A DNA stretch of 64,000 bases. Origin: Blattamonas nauphoetae. Its lineage: Eukaryota > Preaxostyla > Oxymonadida. Made by a program: the position numbers and the translations under genes. The stretch spans positions 1 through 64,000 of the forward strand of contig JARBJD010000039.1 of NCBI GenBank assembly GCA_033064195.1. The letters are read 5' to 3'. Below the pieces are notes generated by a model that saw only the letters and a list, made by a program, of their open reading frames with translations, was not told the origin of the DNA and ran no database searches. Of the stretch, positions 9,991-19,369 are shown piece by piece (the first letter of the stretch is position 1; the number at the start of each line of letters is the position of its first letter).

Positions 9991-12570
9991 CCCAACACTC
10001 TAATTACCATAATCCTTGTTCTCTGTCTCTTTCCCCCCGCAGTCAGGGCAAAAATCCCTGGACAAGTAATGGATTTGTCGTCCTCTTTATCCTTCGTAAA
10101 ATCCACTTGGTCGCGTGGAATAAAGACATCTCAACTACGTATTGCTTGGTCCTCAAAGTTGTGCTCATCTCACCCCCTGGAATATCAAGATCGATTGAAC
10201 TTCCTTCTAGTCTCCCGTATGATGACTTCTTTTAATTCTGTCTATTCACACCCAGATCGGTTGCAGATCCGGGAAAAAGGACTCTGTCAAGCACATCATC
10301 GTCATAATACTCACTGAAAGTTGGACTGGAACCCTTCTCCATAGATCTTCATCTGTTCAATTTCCTTCCTCCTAACTCCGGTTCATTTGATTGCAGGAAA
10401 GGCCTCTGAGGAACGACTCTGGTCTGTTATTTGCGGAAAATGAGAGTGCTTGTTGTTTGAGGGAATCAATTTCTAACGTCGGCGCCAGCAACCTTGTTAA
10501 GAATTGATGCAAACATTGAGTATGTTGTTTCGTCGTAAGTTGAGAATGATACACTCTCGGATGATGTGAGCCTGTCCTCACAGTCATCACTCCATTGCGT
10601 GGAGATGCCGTGTCGTTTTGGGCTTTCGAAGACAAACAGCCCACAAATTGTTAGAGGGGTGTCCGAACGACTGAGTCGGGTATTGAAAGAAAGATGACAT
10701 CGGAGACACCATCCTGCTTCCTTTCAGGTTTAACTTCTTTCCAAGCTTTAACTGGATCCTCACACCAGTGGTCCGGGATAATTCAGCGCAATAGCTAGTA
10801 CCATCTGATAATTTCCTTCCTTGCAATTGAGTGTGTTTCCTCCACTGGAAAGCCTGTTCCTTGTTGTCTTGGTGTTCAAAATTGTGAGTGTTCGATGTTA
10901 CTGCAAATGTGGAGTGTTTAGTTCGAATGTTGAATGTTTTGAAGTGGTACAATGTCTTGTCAACAGAAGTTTGATAGTTGTGATGGTACAGAGTTGGTGA
11001 GAGCATCCATTCCTTGAATTTATCTTGACATTGAACTGTGGGACTTGTCCTCCTCCGCTCATTCATGGGGAGTGCACCCGTCTCTTCGACGATAGAAGTA
11101 ATGCAATTTGCGATGCTTCGACCAAATATTCACTTCATCAAACAAGTGACACGGTTGATGGAGAGAATACTGTGATGGTCGCTAAGGTTGTGCCAATGGA
11201 GTATCTAACATTTGAAAATATGGGATTTCTTGCCTTGCCGAGCTCAACAGTTACATCTGTATCTCACACTAATCTTCGTTTCCTTGGTGAGACAAGACTG
11301 TCTGAGTTGGTTGCCTGAAGTTTGGATGAGGACAACCAGTGAGCTAGCTTCCTTCTGTGAAGCCTTCAAAAGAATATATTTTGGTGTTTTCTATCCTGTT
11401 CTCTTGATCGTCCTCTTTCAACTTTAGTACGAGTCATAACTGGATAAACTGGATCGGAAGTTATTACACTGGTCGGTGGTCCTTGTAGTTTCAACCACCA
11501 TTCTGTCTGACACCTGTTCTTGCAGGAGTTCGTTTAATTGTGTTTTAGCCTTCTATATCCCCCATGAATACAATTAGTAGAGATGAGATCGTGAATTGCC
11601 TTGTGGATACCCGGATCTCTCAAAGATGGATGACAGGATTCTATGATCAGAACATGTTGGATTTGAGTTGAAAAGGAATGTTTTCGTGTGGAAGGGGCAG
11701 ATAAATTGCTGTACTTCTTCAACACGGAGGTGGGCCATCCAAGTTCGGGTGACTATCAATAAGGACATGTATATGGACACGCTCCACTCCATTTGTCGAT
11801 CGGCTGCCAGTGATACAGATGAACTTGCTTCCTTGTCCATCCTAATTTCCAATAAAGAGCTGACAGATAGTCCCGTGATGTTGATCCGGTTGGTGGGTAT
11901 TCAAGTCACGATGAGTATCTGTTCAACGAAATGTGAAATCCTTATCATGTCCTTGACAATTTCTTGATATTTCCGGCCAGAATGTCTGACTGTCCCGTTC
12001 TGTTTCGAACGTTTGAACAAAGCCCGGTACCAGGTAATCCTTTGTCATTCTGACCGTCGGAAGACACCAATCTGATCATTGCATCATATTTGCTATATTC
12101 TGATCTCCTCCTCGTCACAAAATGTGATGGTAGCTATCTGACATGATTGTTTCTGTCTTGAACGATTCAAAACGTACGGGACCGGCGATTCGACGATGTT
12201 GTTGTTTGAATTCCACGAACATTTGATAACAATTCCAAAGGTGAAAACCGATTCTGCGGCAAAGTATCATTTGTTGGTGTGGGGAGATGGTCCGAGATGC
12301 CGCTGGTCGGCTATTGGTTGCCCGGTCCATTGTTCGTTAATGCAGAGGCACTAACGACTCCCTTCTGACTTGTTTTCCCTTCTAAGATTCTCAAATCTTG
12401 AGTCGAGAGATGGAAGGCTGATGGTTTTGGAGTTGAACATTGAAAGAGTTTTTACGACAGTGGATCAGTAAGTCGTTGATTCGGAAGCAATCAATCGTTC
12501 AGGGAGTGACTACGCGAAAACAAGTTTGACCGTTTGTGACGAGGAGGAGTATTCATAGTGTTTTTGTTGA
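9991..12570. other. Decayed or unknown interior of the 3.9-kb unit
   Basis: Short frames are scattered on both strands (for example 10,587-11,066 minus; 11,025-11,318 plus; 11,574-11,852 minus; 12,115-12,330 minus). None has a recognisable domain and none joins to another by a plausible short intron. I looked for transposase, reverse transcriptase and recombinase signatures and saw none. Confidence 0.55.
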
Positions 12571-12638
12571 TCTTGTGCAGGCCAGCCCCATAAACCATTT
12601 CATCAGGCTACTCACTTGTTAATGACCACTGGTTTGGT

Positions 12639-13855
12639 GAAGGATTGAGTGCAAGGAAATCCTTGAAAGCAACACTCGTCGAAGTAGAACGACAGCGCTC
12701 GGCTGACAAGGCGAAGTATGAAAAAGAACTACGAACAATAGGTTCAGTCTCGGCTGAGGAACACTCCGAACTGACTCGTCTCACAGAGGAGAACGCTCGA
12801 CTGACCGAAACAATGTCAGAGTTCCAAGTTCGAGCAGCTTCGCTGGCCACAGACAAAAACACGCCGGAAAAGAGTTTGGAGTAGACGAGGCAGAAGATGG
12901 AGATGGAGCGGGAGAACAACACGCGGTTGGAGGAGACGAAGAGGGAGGTGGATGAGTGGATTGGGATGAACAAAGAGAAGAGCCATTCCATCGAGACACT
13001 CAACACGAACATTGATCAGCTCACGACTGAGCGAGACACACTCAAAGCCAACCTGACCGCAACAAACCAGTCACTCGACGAATCCAACCAGCGGTGTGCA
13101 TCTCATCTCATTCATCGTCTTTGCTCTTCGTTCTTTCATGCCCTTCTCTCCTCAATCATTCTCCTTTCTGTTTTCCTTTCTTCCCTTCAGCATCGACACC
13201 CTCTCCTTCGAGGTCTCTTCCCTCCTTGCCCAAAACGCAGAACTGGAGCACCTTCTCTCCAAAGACTGGCTCATCACGACCGACAAGCAGACAGAATGTA
13301 TTGGAGTGAGCGAGTCAGCTGCACAACTCTCCTCAATCGAGAAATTCAAGCCTGCCAGCGTCACTTCACACCAACCGCACTACTTGGACGACATCGGCGA
13401 CAAGATCGGATCGTATATGATGCACTTCACTGAGAGTGACATGAGAAAGGTGAGAGAGTACTCCCACGCGCTGGAGAAGGGTGAGGAAGTGAACAAGACA
13501 CAGTTGCGGCGGACCCGAAGCGATCTGCAGTCCCAAACGACAATCCAGCCACTCCAAGTTCCCACTCTTGCTTAGCCAGCCAAAACGAAGAGGGGAAAGA
13601 AGCTGTCACTCGCACCTCTCTCGCCCGCCAAGCACGTGCCCAGCATGACCCCTCGCAAACAACGATCGAAGCGGAACATGCAGCCGGTGACAGAACACGA
13701 CGTGGAGAAGCAGCAGAAGGAGATGGAGCGGAGAGTGGTCGAGCAGGCTCGCAAGTTCAACAAATACATTTCCAGCCAAGTCGGCACCGTCGCTTCACTC
13801 ACCGCCGCCAACGAGAACACGGATGGGCAGAAGAGCGTTCTCGACTAGATGTGAA
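12639..13855 (+). pseudogene. Decayed coiled-coil gene, 3' half
   Basis: Helical, Glu/Lys/Arg-rich sequence (LSARKSLKATLVEVERQRSA, then LTRLTEENARLTETMSEFQ and ETLNTNIDQLTTERDTLKA) resumes directly after the inverted-repeat complex. A clean GT-AG intron (about 13,095-13,192) joins DESNQR to IDTLSFEVSSLLAQNAELEH. The tail is basic (TPRKQRSKRNMQP) and then helical again, ending near 13,848. One frame is kept throughout except for two in-frame TAG codons (12,882-12,884 and 13,573-13,575) after which the same protein style continues. Neighbouring intact genes use TAG as stop, so the simplest reading is a pseudogene. Coiled-coil family not recognised; kinesin- or centrosome-like tails are possible. 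Confidence 0.55.
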
Positions 13856-14250
13856 GGATCAGCGAATGCTTCGAAACGTTCAAAATGAAGGAATACTTCA
13901 TCGAGAATGTGGTTTGTGTTTCTTCTCCTCTTCTCATCGTTATTGCTCTTCTGCCATCTTTCTTCACTCCTCTCTCTTCATTGTCTCTCTCTGCCTCTTC
14001 AGGATCTCGTCGTCCTGTCCTTCTGTGTCTTCTTCTCGTTCTGACAACAGATCGAGACTGAGACACGGTCATCCCCTGTGGACACGCGCTCTTCAGCCAT
14101 CTTACATCCTCACTACCCATTCTTTAGATCCATTCTCATTTCATCAATCAATATCAAGTGCAATTTCTCTCTCAATACCTTCACCAATGCATTTCTAGGA
14201 ATATATAAGATGACTTTTTTCCACTATAGTTCGAATTCTGGGTCTAGGTG

Positions 14251-14291
14251 AATAAAAACGGGTTTATATATTTTTGACGGGTTTGTGGAGG
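14251..14291 (-). repeat. Right TIR of the 8.9-kb island
   Basis: Reverse-complement arm of 5,414-5,455. The outermost seven bases GTGGAGG mirror CCTCCAC, and both AAACCCGT words are retained. Confidence 0.75.
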
Positions 14292-14745
14292 CACTATGAG
14301 TACTCTCCTCATTCTCTCAGAGCACGATGACAAAGACAGGTGATGAATGAGCAAAACAACGATGTATGAAATGTTCTATGAAATTCTGAATGATCTTTTT
14401 GAAAGAACATCGAATACCGACACACGACTTAGACGGAGGTTTGACACTTTTTTCATTTTCGTGAAAACAAAGAATTCTACAGTGGCACGTTTGATGTGAC
14501 GAGTTACAAATTACTCAACAGTCCGACCGACTGTACAACGAGATCAACTTTCCAAGAGCATGAGAAAATCATGCTGGGTTTTCAAAACTATTTGTTCTGA
14601 ACCACCTAGGACACTTCATTTATTCATAAAAATGTCATTTAGATTGAAAAATTGTCGAAAAAATCGGAAATCCAGTGTTACCATTCACTTTTGGGACCCC
14701 AAAAAAAACTACCAATTTGTTATTTACTCCCGGGTTTTCAGGTGA
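14292..14745. other. No gene recognised
   Basis: About 450 A/T-rich bases between the island and the next gene. A 61-codon plus-strand frame (14,560-14,745) is very Lys/Phe/Arg-rich and shows no domain; I treat it as chance. Confidence 0.6.
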
Positions 14746-15000
14746 CTAATTAACTTTGTTTCCGAACACTGCTATTGAATGGAAAAGAAATGATTCGTCT
14801 CCCTGAAGATGGATACTATCTGAAATTATAGGAATCAGCGAAGCATAGAACAGTCCAGGATCAATTTGAAGTCGACGAGCGGATTTTTTGTTGTTTTGTT
14901 CTGGTGGACGATTCTTTCCAAACGGGAATTCACGCACTTGAGCACTGGACCACTCATGTGCGAACAATATGATTGCGAGGATGTGGATCATGATGAACAT
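14746..15000 (-). CDS. Small putative secreted protein
   Basis: 84 codons, starting with a hydrophobic leader (MFIMIHILAIILFAHEWSSA) that looks like a signal peptide with possible cleavage after Ala20. The mature part is short, basic then hydrophobic, with no cysteines or known motif. It ends in TAG. The next gene on the same strand (VWA protein) ends at 15,124, giving compact spacing. No family is recognised; it could be a lineage-specific secreted peptide or a chance frame with a hydrophobic start. Confidence 0.4.
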   Translation of the reverse strand: MFIMIHILAIILFAHEWSSAQVREFPFGKNRPPEQNNKKSARRLQIDPGLFYASLIPIISDSIHLQGDESFLFHSIAVFGNKVN

Positions 15001-15123
15001 TAATCAAATTATTAGGGTGGAAAATGTCATGTGTTAGGAAGCAGAATTTGAAGAGAAACACCAAAGAATTACAAAAACTAGGGAAAAACTCAAACAAAGG
15101 AGCTCACACCAATAAAAGAATAA

Positions 15124-17541
15124 TCAAGGGCGTGTTTGTGCTTCTCTTTCCCTCCGGACAACAACTGGTGCAGTTTCATTGAAAATCTTGAAAGCTGCGA
15201 TCGCATCCTGTTCCACAAGCGGTTGATATTGTGCCAGAACTGCACTTGAAATGGCTGGAGCATCCACCATGAGAGTGTCTGCCCCATTCTCAGCACGAGT
15301 GACCTTCCCATACAAGTAACAAATCATCTCGTCGAGTGTTGGCATCCTTCTCAGACGCCCCACCAACTCCATCGTGTATTTATGAAAACTTAAGATTCGC
15401 CGTCCATGCTGGCAGCCAGGCACGACCTTGTAGAATCTGTCTTGCCACGTCTCTCCGTTGCTGAACTGACAGAATGGGCGGAAGGTGGTTGGGCAGACAG
15501 TGACATCCGGAAGAAATTGGAGACAGCCGTTGTAATGTTTCCACTGAAGTTTGGGAGGGGGAAGAGCGGGAGGAGTCCAGTCGAGTGGGAGCTGGACATC
15601 GACTGCGCTTTTGGACGGATCGACCAGTTGAATCATCCAGTACAGCTCGGGGACAGACAGCGCATGGCAGGAATGAGGAAGCATCTGAATGACTGTTCGT
15701 TGCTGTGCTTCACTGGCCGCTCCGTCGAGAGGAACAAATGGAAGACGAAAGACAGTGTCGCTCTTCAGTTCGTCGTCTATCTTCGTTCCATCGATTGTGA
15801 CTCCGTTCTGGATCAGCATCTGGCCGAGCATGGGAAGGAATCCGGCTGGTGTCTTCTTGCTCATCGAGAGGAGATGAAGAAGAGCAGCAGTGCGAGAAAC
15901 AAGATCATGGATGGAGTCAGGGATGTCGATTCCAGCCATATCAGCCATTTCAATGAGTTCAGGAGCATTAAGGATGTGCATTCGGAGTGGATCAGCGCTG
16001 GCCTCGGGAGGAGGAGTGAAGAGGGCAGAGCAGAGAGTGAAGAAGATGGCGCAGTCGAAGCGGAGCGGAGTGAGGATGAATGTTGTCAGGCCAGTCAGAG
16101 ACGCGTTTGTGCGATGGTTCTTCATTCGGAAGACAAGTTGGTCGAACATGAACGGTTCCATTTCACTGAGGAACGGAATCTTTCCCCTCTGAACAAGGAA
16201 ATACAACACAGCAAACCAGAAATCTCTGTTGCCAAGAGCCTTTCCTCCGCTGATCAGCTGGGCGAGTGTCCAGTCAGCTGCCTTCACATGTGAGTCATCA
16301 CACCCAAGTGGGAGGAACCCAACAAGCTCTCGTCGAGTGAGAGGCGATTTGGTGATTGGATTGGTCTTCGCCGCCTCTCGAACCATTCTGAGCGAGAGGG
16401 GATGGTCGATGTGTTCAATCAGCACCTCCTCAAACGTGCTTTGATACAGAGCGTTCAGAGGGCAGTCGAGGAGCTGGTCGACCTGCTTCTTTTCCACACC
16501 AACCAGAAGAGGATGCTTTGGCTTGATGACCATTATGCATGGATCGGTTTCGTTTTCAATTGTGATGGGACACTGGAAAGTCGACATGGGGAGGAGTGGA
16601 TCTTCCAGGTCAACAGTCTCAGTCACTTCTGTCGACTCCATCGTCTTGGCACGAGTGGCACGTGCTGCGTTGATTGAGTTGGGTGTGAAGGTGTATCGAA
16701 GTGCCCCATCGGAAAGGCGGATGAGGGCGTCTGTCAACGATTCGAAGCCATCAGGACGTGTGAACTCCAACACAACTTGTCCTCCAGCGCGGATGGCGGC
16801 GTCCATGTCGTGGTTGTCGATTGCTTGGGCCATATCAGCTCCACTGCTGGATTCCGTCTTTGAGAATGTTTTGGCGATTCTCGCTTTCATCGCAACAAAC
16901 TCGTCATGAAGTGCTCGATCTCCTGTAGTTCCGAGGACACGAGCTGTTAGAGCACGAGATAGGCCTTCGTAAACTTGGGCAAGCTCCTCAAACGTGGTAA
17001 TGTCGCGAATCGAGTCCAGGAGCTGCATATCAGCTGGAGTAACTGTCTGAACAGGTGGAACAGTGTTATATTTCTTCGTATCTGTCAGAAGTGTCACGGT
17101 AGATCCACAATATCTGTTGAAGGATGCGGCAACCGACATGTTTGGTTCTCCAAACTTTGAGATGACGTATGTCGCAACAAACCCGAATCTGACGCCAGTC
17201 TGCTTGACTAATTTATCACATTGGTCAATATCCTTTGTGTTGATCTCACCATCAGTGATAATGAGGAGTCTCATTTGGTCAGTCTTCATGTTCGGTCGAG
17301 TTTGGATTGCAGTGATAATCTCGGACGGTTTCGTTCCGCCTCGACCAATACGTTCGTTGAAATGCTTAAGAGCTTTGGACTTTGTCGTGAATTCGAATTT
17401 ATTATCCCAGAACAGGATAATATCACCATCTTTCCAGTTGTCTTCAAAAATGGTTAGAACATGGTCGTAGTAGAAACTGTGAGCGGTTGAACCAGAAATA
17501 TCAATGGCAAAGAGTGTTTGGAGTTTGTCTGATTCCGACAT
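15124..17541 (-). CDS. VWA-domain cytosolic protein, 805 aa
   Basis: The N-terminal 180 residues form a von Willebrand factor A domain. The first strand LQTLFAIDISGSTA carries the metal-ion-dependent adhesion site DxSxS (Asp14, Ser16, Ser18), GRGGTKPSEI supplies the MIDAS Thr loop, and RLLIITDGEIN supplies the third-loop Asp. No signal peptide or membrane segment is seen, so it is probably intracellular, where VWA domains often nucleate protein assemblies. The rest (about 190-805) is helical with no domain I can name; Cys/His residues near the end (CPTTFRPFC, CQHGRR) might bind metal. One long uninterrupted exon with Met1 at the frame start. Confidence 0.85.
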   Translation of the reverse strand: MSESDKLQTLFAIDISGSTAHSFYYDHVLTIFEDNWKDGDIILFWDNKFEFTTKSKALKHFNERIGRGGTKPSEIITAIQTRPNMKTDQMRLLIITDGEINTKDIDQCDKLVKQTGVRFGFVATYVISKFGEPNMSVAASFNRYCGSTVTLLTDTKKYNTVPPVQTVTPADMQLLDSIRDITTFEELAQVYEGLSRALTARVLGTTGDRALHDEFVAMKARIAKTFSKTESSSGADMAQAIDNHDMDAAIRAGGQVVLEFTRPDGFESLTDALIRLSDGALRYTFTPNSINAARATRAKTMESTEVTETVDLEDPLLPMSTFQCPITIENETDPCIMVIKPKHPLLVGVEKKQVDQLLDCPLNALYQSTFEEVLIEHIDHPLSLRMVREAAKTNPITKSPLTRRELVGFLPLGCDDSHVKAADWTLAQLISGGKALGNRDFWFAVLYFLVQRGKIPFLSEMEPFMFDQLVFRMKNHRTNASLTGLTTFILTPLRFDCAIFFTLCSALFTPPPEASADPLRMHILNAPELIEMADMAGIDIPDSIHDLVSRTAALLHLLSMSKKTPAGFLPMLGQMLIQNGVTIDGTKIDDELKSDTVFRLPFVPLDGAASEAQQRTVIQMLPHSCHALSVPELYWMIQLVDPSKSAVDVQLPLDWTPPALPPPKLQWKHYNGCLQFLPDVTVCPTTFRPFCQFSNGETWQDRFYKVVPGCQHGRRILSFHKYTMELVGRLRRMPTLDEMICYLYGKVTRAENGADTLMVDAPAISSAVLAQYQPLVEQDAIAAFKIFNETAPVVVRREREAQTRP

Positions 17542-17713
17542 TATCCTAAAGACAGATGAATCTCGCGATCGTCCCTTTTATGGATTCACATCACACCAAC
17601 CGTACTTTTTTTGTCACTACTCCACTGCAATGAGCTTCTCAACTCTTCATTGAACAATCAATACATAAACCAATCATGTATGAGAAATGAAGATGACGTT
17701 TATCCACCAGTCT

Positions 17714-19185
17714 TCATGGAACTGTTTCGTCTGGTCCATATGACAATATCTCTTTTCCAGTTGGTTTGAGATAGATGGAATGCTCGTGCTGAGTTACGAT
17801 TGAACCTTCTCGGTCACAAAGGGGAGGATATGCCTCAACATATTCGTTGTCAACGAGATATTTCAGTGCTAGAGCATGCTGCTTCTCACCTCCAATATCC
17901 AACCATCTACGACACCAGGCTAAAGTTTTGAAATTTCGGATGATGAAACGGAGCAATTCTTTCGCCTTTTGGTTCCTTATCTGGTCAATACGTGCTTCAG
18001 AACCAGGAATCATCTTGTAGTGACTGCAATCGGAAACATCATGCACCTTCCCTTTTCCAGTTGAGGCGAATGTTTCAATTGCATATGTCTTTCCTTCTTC
18101 CAATTTGATTGAAGGATCACATCCATTCTTCACGATCGGGATGGATACGTCGCAATGCACCATATAGGTCCCCAGGCCATGACCACAAAGATTTTCAATC
18201 GGTCTCACCTTGTGTATCTTGCCTCCAATTTCGACTTCAAACGACGAGATGGTCTCATCAATCACATTTCCGATTTCAACCAGTCTTGCATCAGGCCCCG
18301 CAGCTTTGATCCCAGCCCAAGTTCCTTCGAAAGAAGCACGCACAACGGCATCGTACATCGGAGAGAACGAAACAGTGAACGCAGAATCCACGATGTGCCC
18401 ATTCACGTGAGTGCCAATATCAACCTTCACCACATCCCCCTCCTGGAGAACACGTTGGTCGTTGGGATTGGGAGTGTAATGGGCAGCACAGTTGTTGATT
18501 GAGACACCTGTCGGAAAGGCCAGCCCAGATTCTGAGTGATTGATACCTGACGTTCCAAGCATCATTCGTCCTCGTTCTTCAAGGTCGCACACCCAATCCC
18601 AGAGCTTCACGCCTGGTTGGAGTGTCTGGCGAGCATATGCGCGCATCTGACGATGAGCTTCCGCAGCTTTTCTGAAATCATTCAAAACTGGCTCCAGCAT
18701 CTGCGACATCTGCATTTTCTGAGTATTTGTTGACCAATGAATGGTTCTAAAAGTCGGGATGGATCAAAACGAACATTTTATCTTTTGAATCAGAAGAAAA
18801 GAACACACCCTTCATCGGGGTGCATCATCTCCAGACCACGAGGGTACTTTCTCTTGGGAAAGAGTGTGGTCATGGGAAGCGTTGGTGGCATTGTCTGGAA
18901 GTATTTTTGTCCCGGCATATCGAGATATTCCAACTTGGGAAGAGATATTCCTAAACACCATTATATCGGCGATAGAGCAGGAATAGCAAACCATCTTTCA
19001 TCACCGGGCCTTGTGATGCTTGTGAATTCCCATCTGATCCAACGTCGTCTGCAGTTTTTGCATCTTTAGCCCGTTTTTGTCGAAGCCTTTTCTTTTGAGA
19101 TGTTGACTACGAAAATGAGAATGAGTTGTGTTGTAAAATCAAACCAATTTCGTTCCATCGCTCACTGTGGAACCATTAATCTCAT
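17714..19185 (-). CDS. METAP2: Methionine aminopeptidase 2
   Basis: Cytosolic metalloprotease that removes the initiator Met from nascent proteins. The main exon (18746-17714) has AAHYTPNPNDQRVL and the five metal ligands: Asp in VKVDIGTH, Asp in VDSAFTV, His in GHGLGTYM, Glu in AIETFAS and Glu in QHEHSIYL. The type-2 insert (LAWCRRWLD) separates the last two. Upstream exons 18950-18809 and 19106-18992 supply LPKLEYLDMPGQ, then MTTLFPKRKYPRGLEMMHP, and a polybasic N-terminus (KKRLRQKRAKD) typical of MetAP2. They are joined by 62-bp (18808-18747) and 41-bp (18991-18951) introns; the three exons sum to 430 codons. A 12-nt first exon at 19185-19174 is possible but uncertain. Confidence 0.95.
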
Positions 19186-19369
19186 TTTTGTCGCGAATAG
19201 TCACACTGTCTGGCACCATTGTTGAAAGAAAGTTTTGTGGGTGTTTGTTCAGAACAAATTGATGAAGCTACAAATAGCGTTGTTTGATGGTAATAAGTTG
19301 TAAATGAGGATAAAATAAATGAAAAACATGATGGCAATGATTTTTTCTGCCAATGAATCGAGGATACTC

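Larger units (their letters stand above)
8293..12663. mobile_element. 4.4-kb inverted-repeat complex splitting the coiled-coil gene
   Basis: Three overlapping inverted repeats share the core ACCAAACCAGTG. Pair one: 8,299-8,360 with 12,577-12,638 (62 bp, one mismatch). Pair two: 8,682-8,736 with 12,609-12,663 (55 bp). Pair three: 8,293-8,320 with 8,656-8,683 (28 bp). The result is a 0.38-kb unit (8,299-8,677) followed by a 3.9-kb unit (8,708-12,638), joined by an inverted copy of short pieces of both outer flanks. No transposase was recognised. The 3.9-kb unit contains a SPRY-like remnant and a minisatellite. Insertion followed by inversion or inverted duplication is the simplest reading, but the order of events is not resolved. 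Confidence 0.65.
5414..14291. mobile_element. 8.9-kb nested island with about 42-bp TIRs
   Basis: The left end (from 5,414) reads CCTCCACAAACCCGT, a short A/T spacer, then AAACCCGTTTTTATTC. The right end (14,251-14,291) is its reverse complement with changes only in the A/T spacer. Each end therefore has two copies of AAACCCGT. No clear target-site duplication is visible. Inside are a smaller TIR element (5,589-7,042), a decayed coiled-coil gene in two halves, and a 4-kb inverted-repeat complex. No transposase, integrase, polymerase or capsid gene was recognised, so the family is unknown. It could be a non-autonomous element with a cargo gene, or two oppositely oriented short repeats flanking ordinary DNA. 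Confidence 0.55.

Noticed and set aside
9660-10317. Frames encoding LPLHKMGAAEEARSST-type or VEWKIWLPLQLPS-type peptide repeats
   Set aside because: Both strands stay open only because the 40-bp minisatellite contains no stop; the peptides rotate through three frames and have no flanking gene structure.
8745-12570. A retroelement in the 3.9-kb unit
   Set aside because: I looked for reverse-transcriptase, RNase H and recombinase motifs on both strands and found none that could be supported.
12639-13855. A genome-wide code with TAG read as glutamine
   Set aside because: Several intact genes here end in TAG at the position where homology ends (PLP-homeostasis protein, LRR protein, LMBRD2-like protein), so TAG is a normal stop in this genome.
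5414-14291. A Polinton or other large virus-like element for the island
   Set aside because: TIRs are only about 42 bp, and no capsid, DNA polymerase, integrase or packaging ATPase was recognised; the content is a coiled-coil frame and nested repeats.
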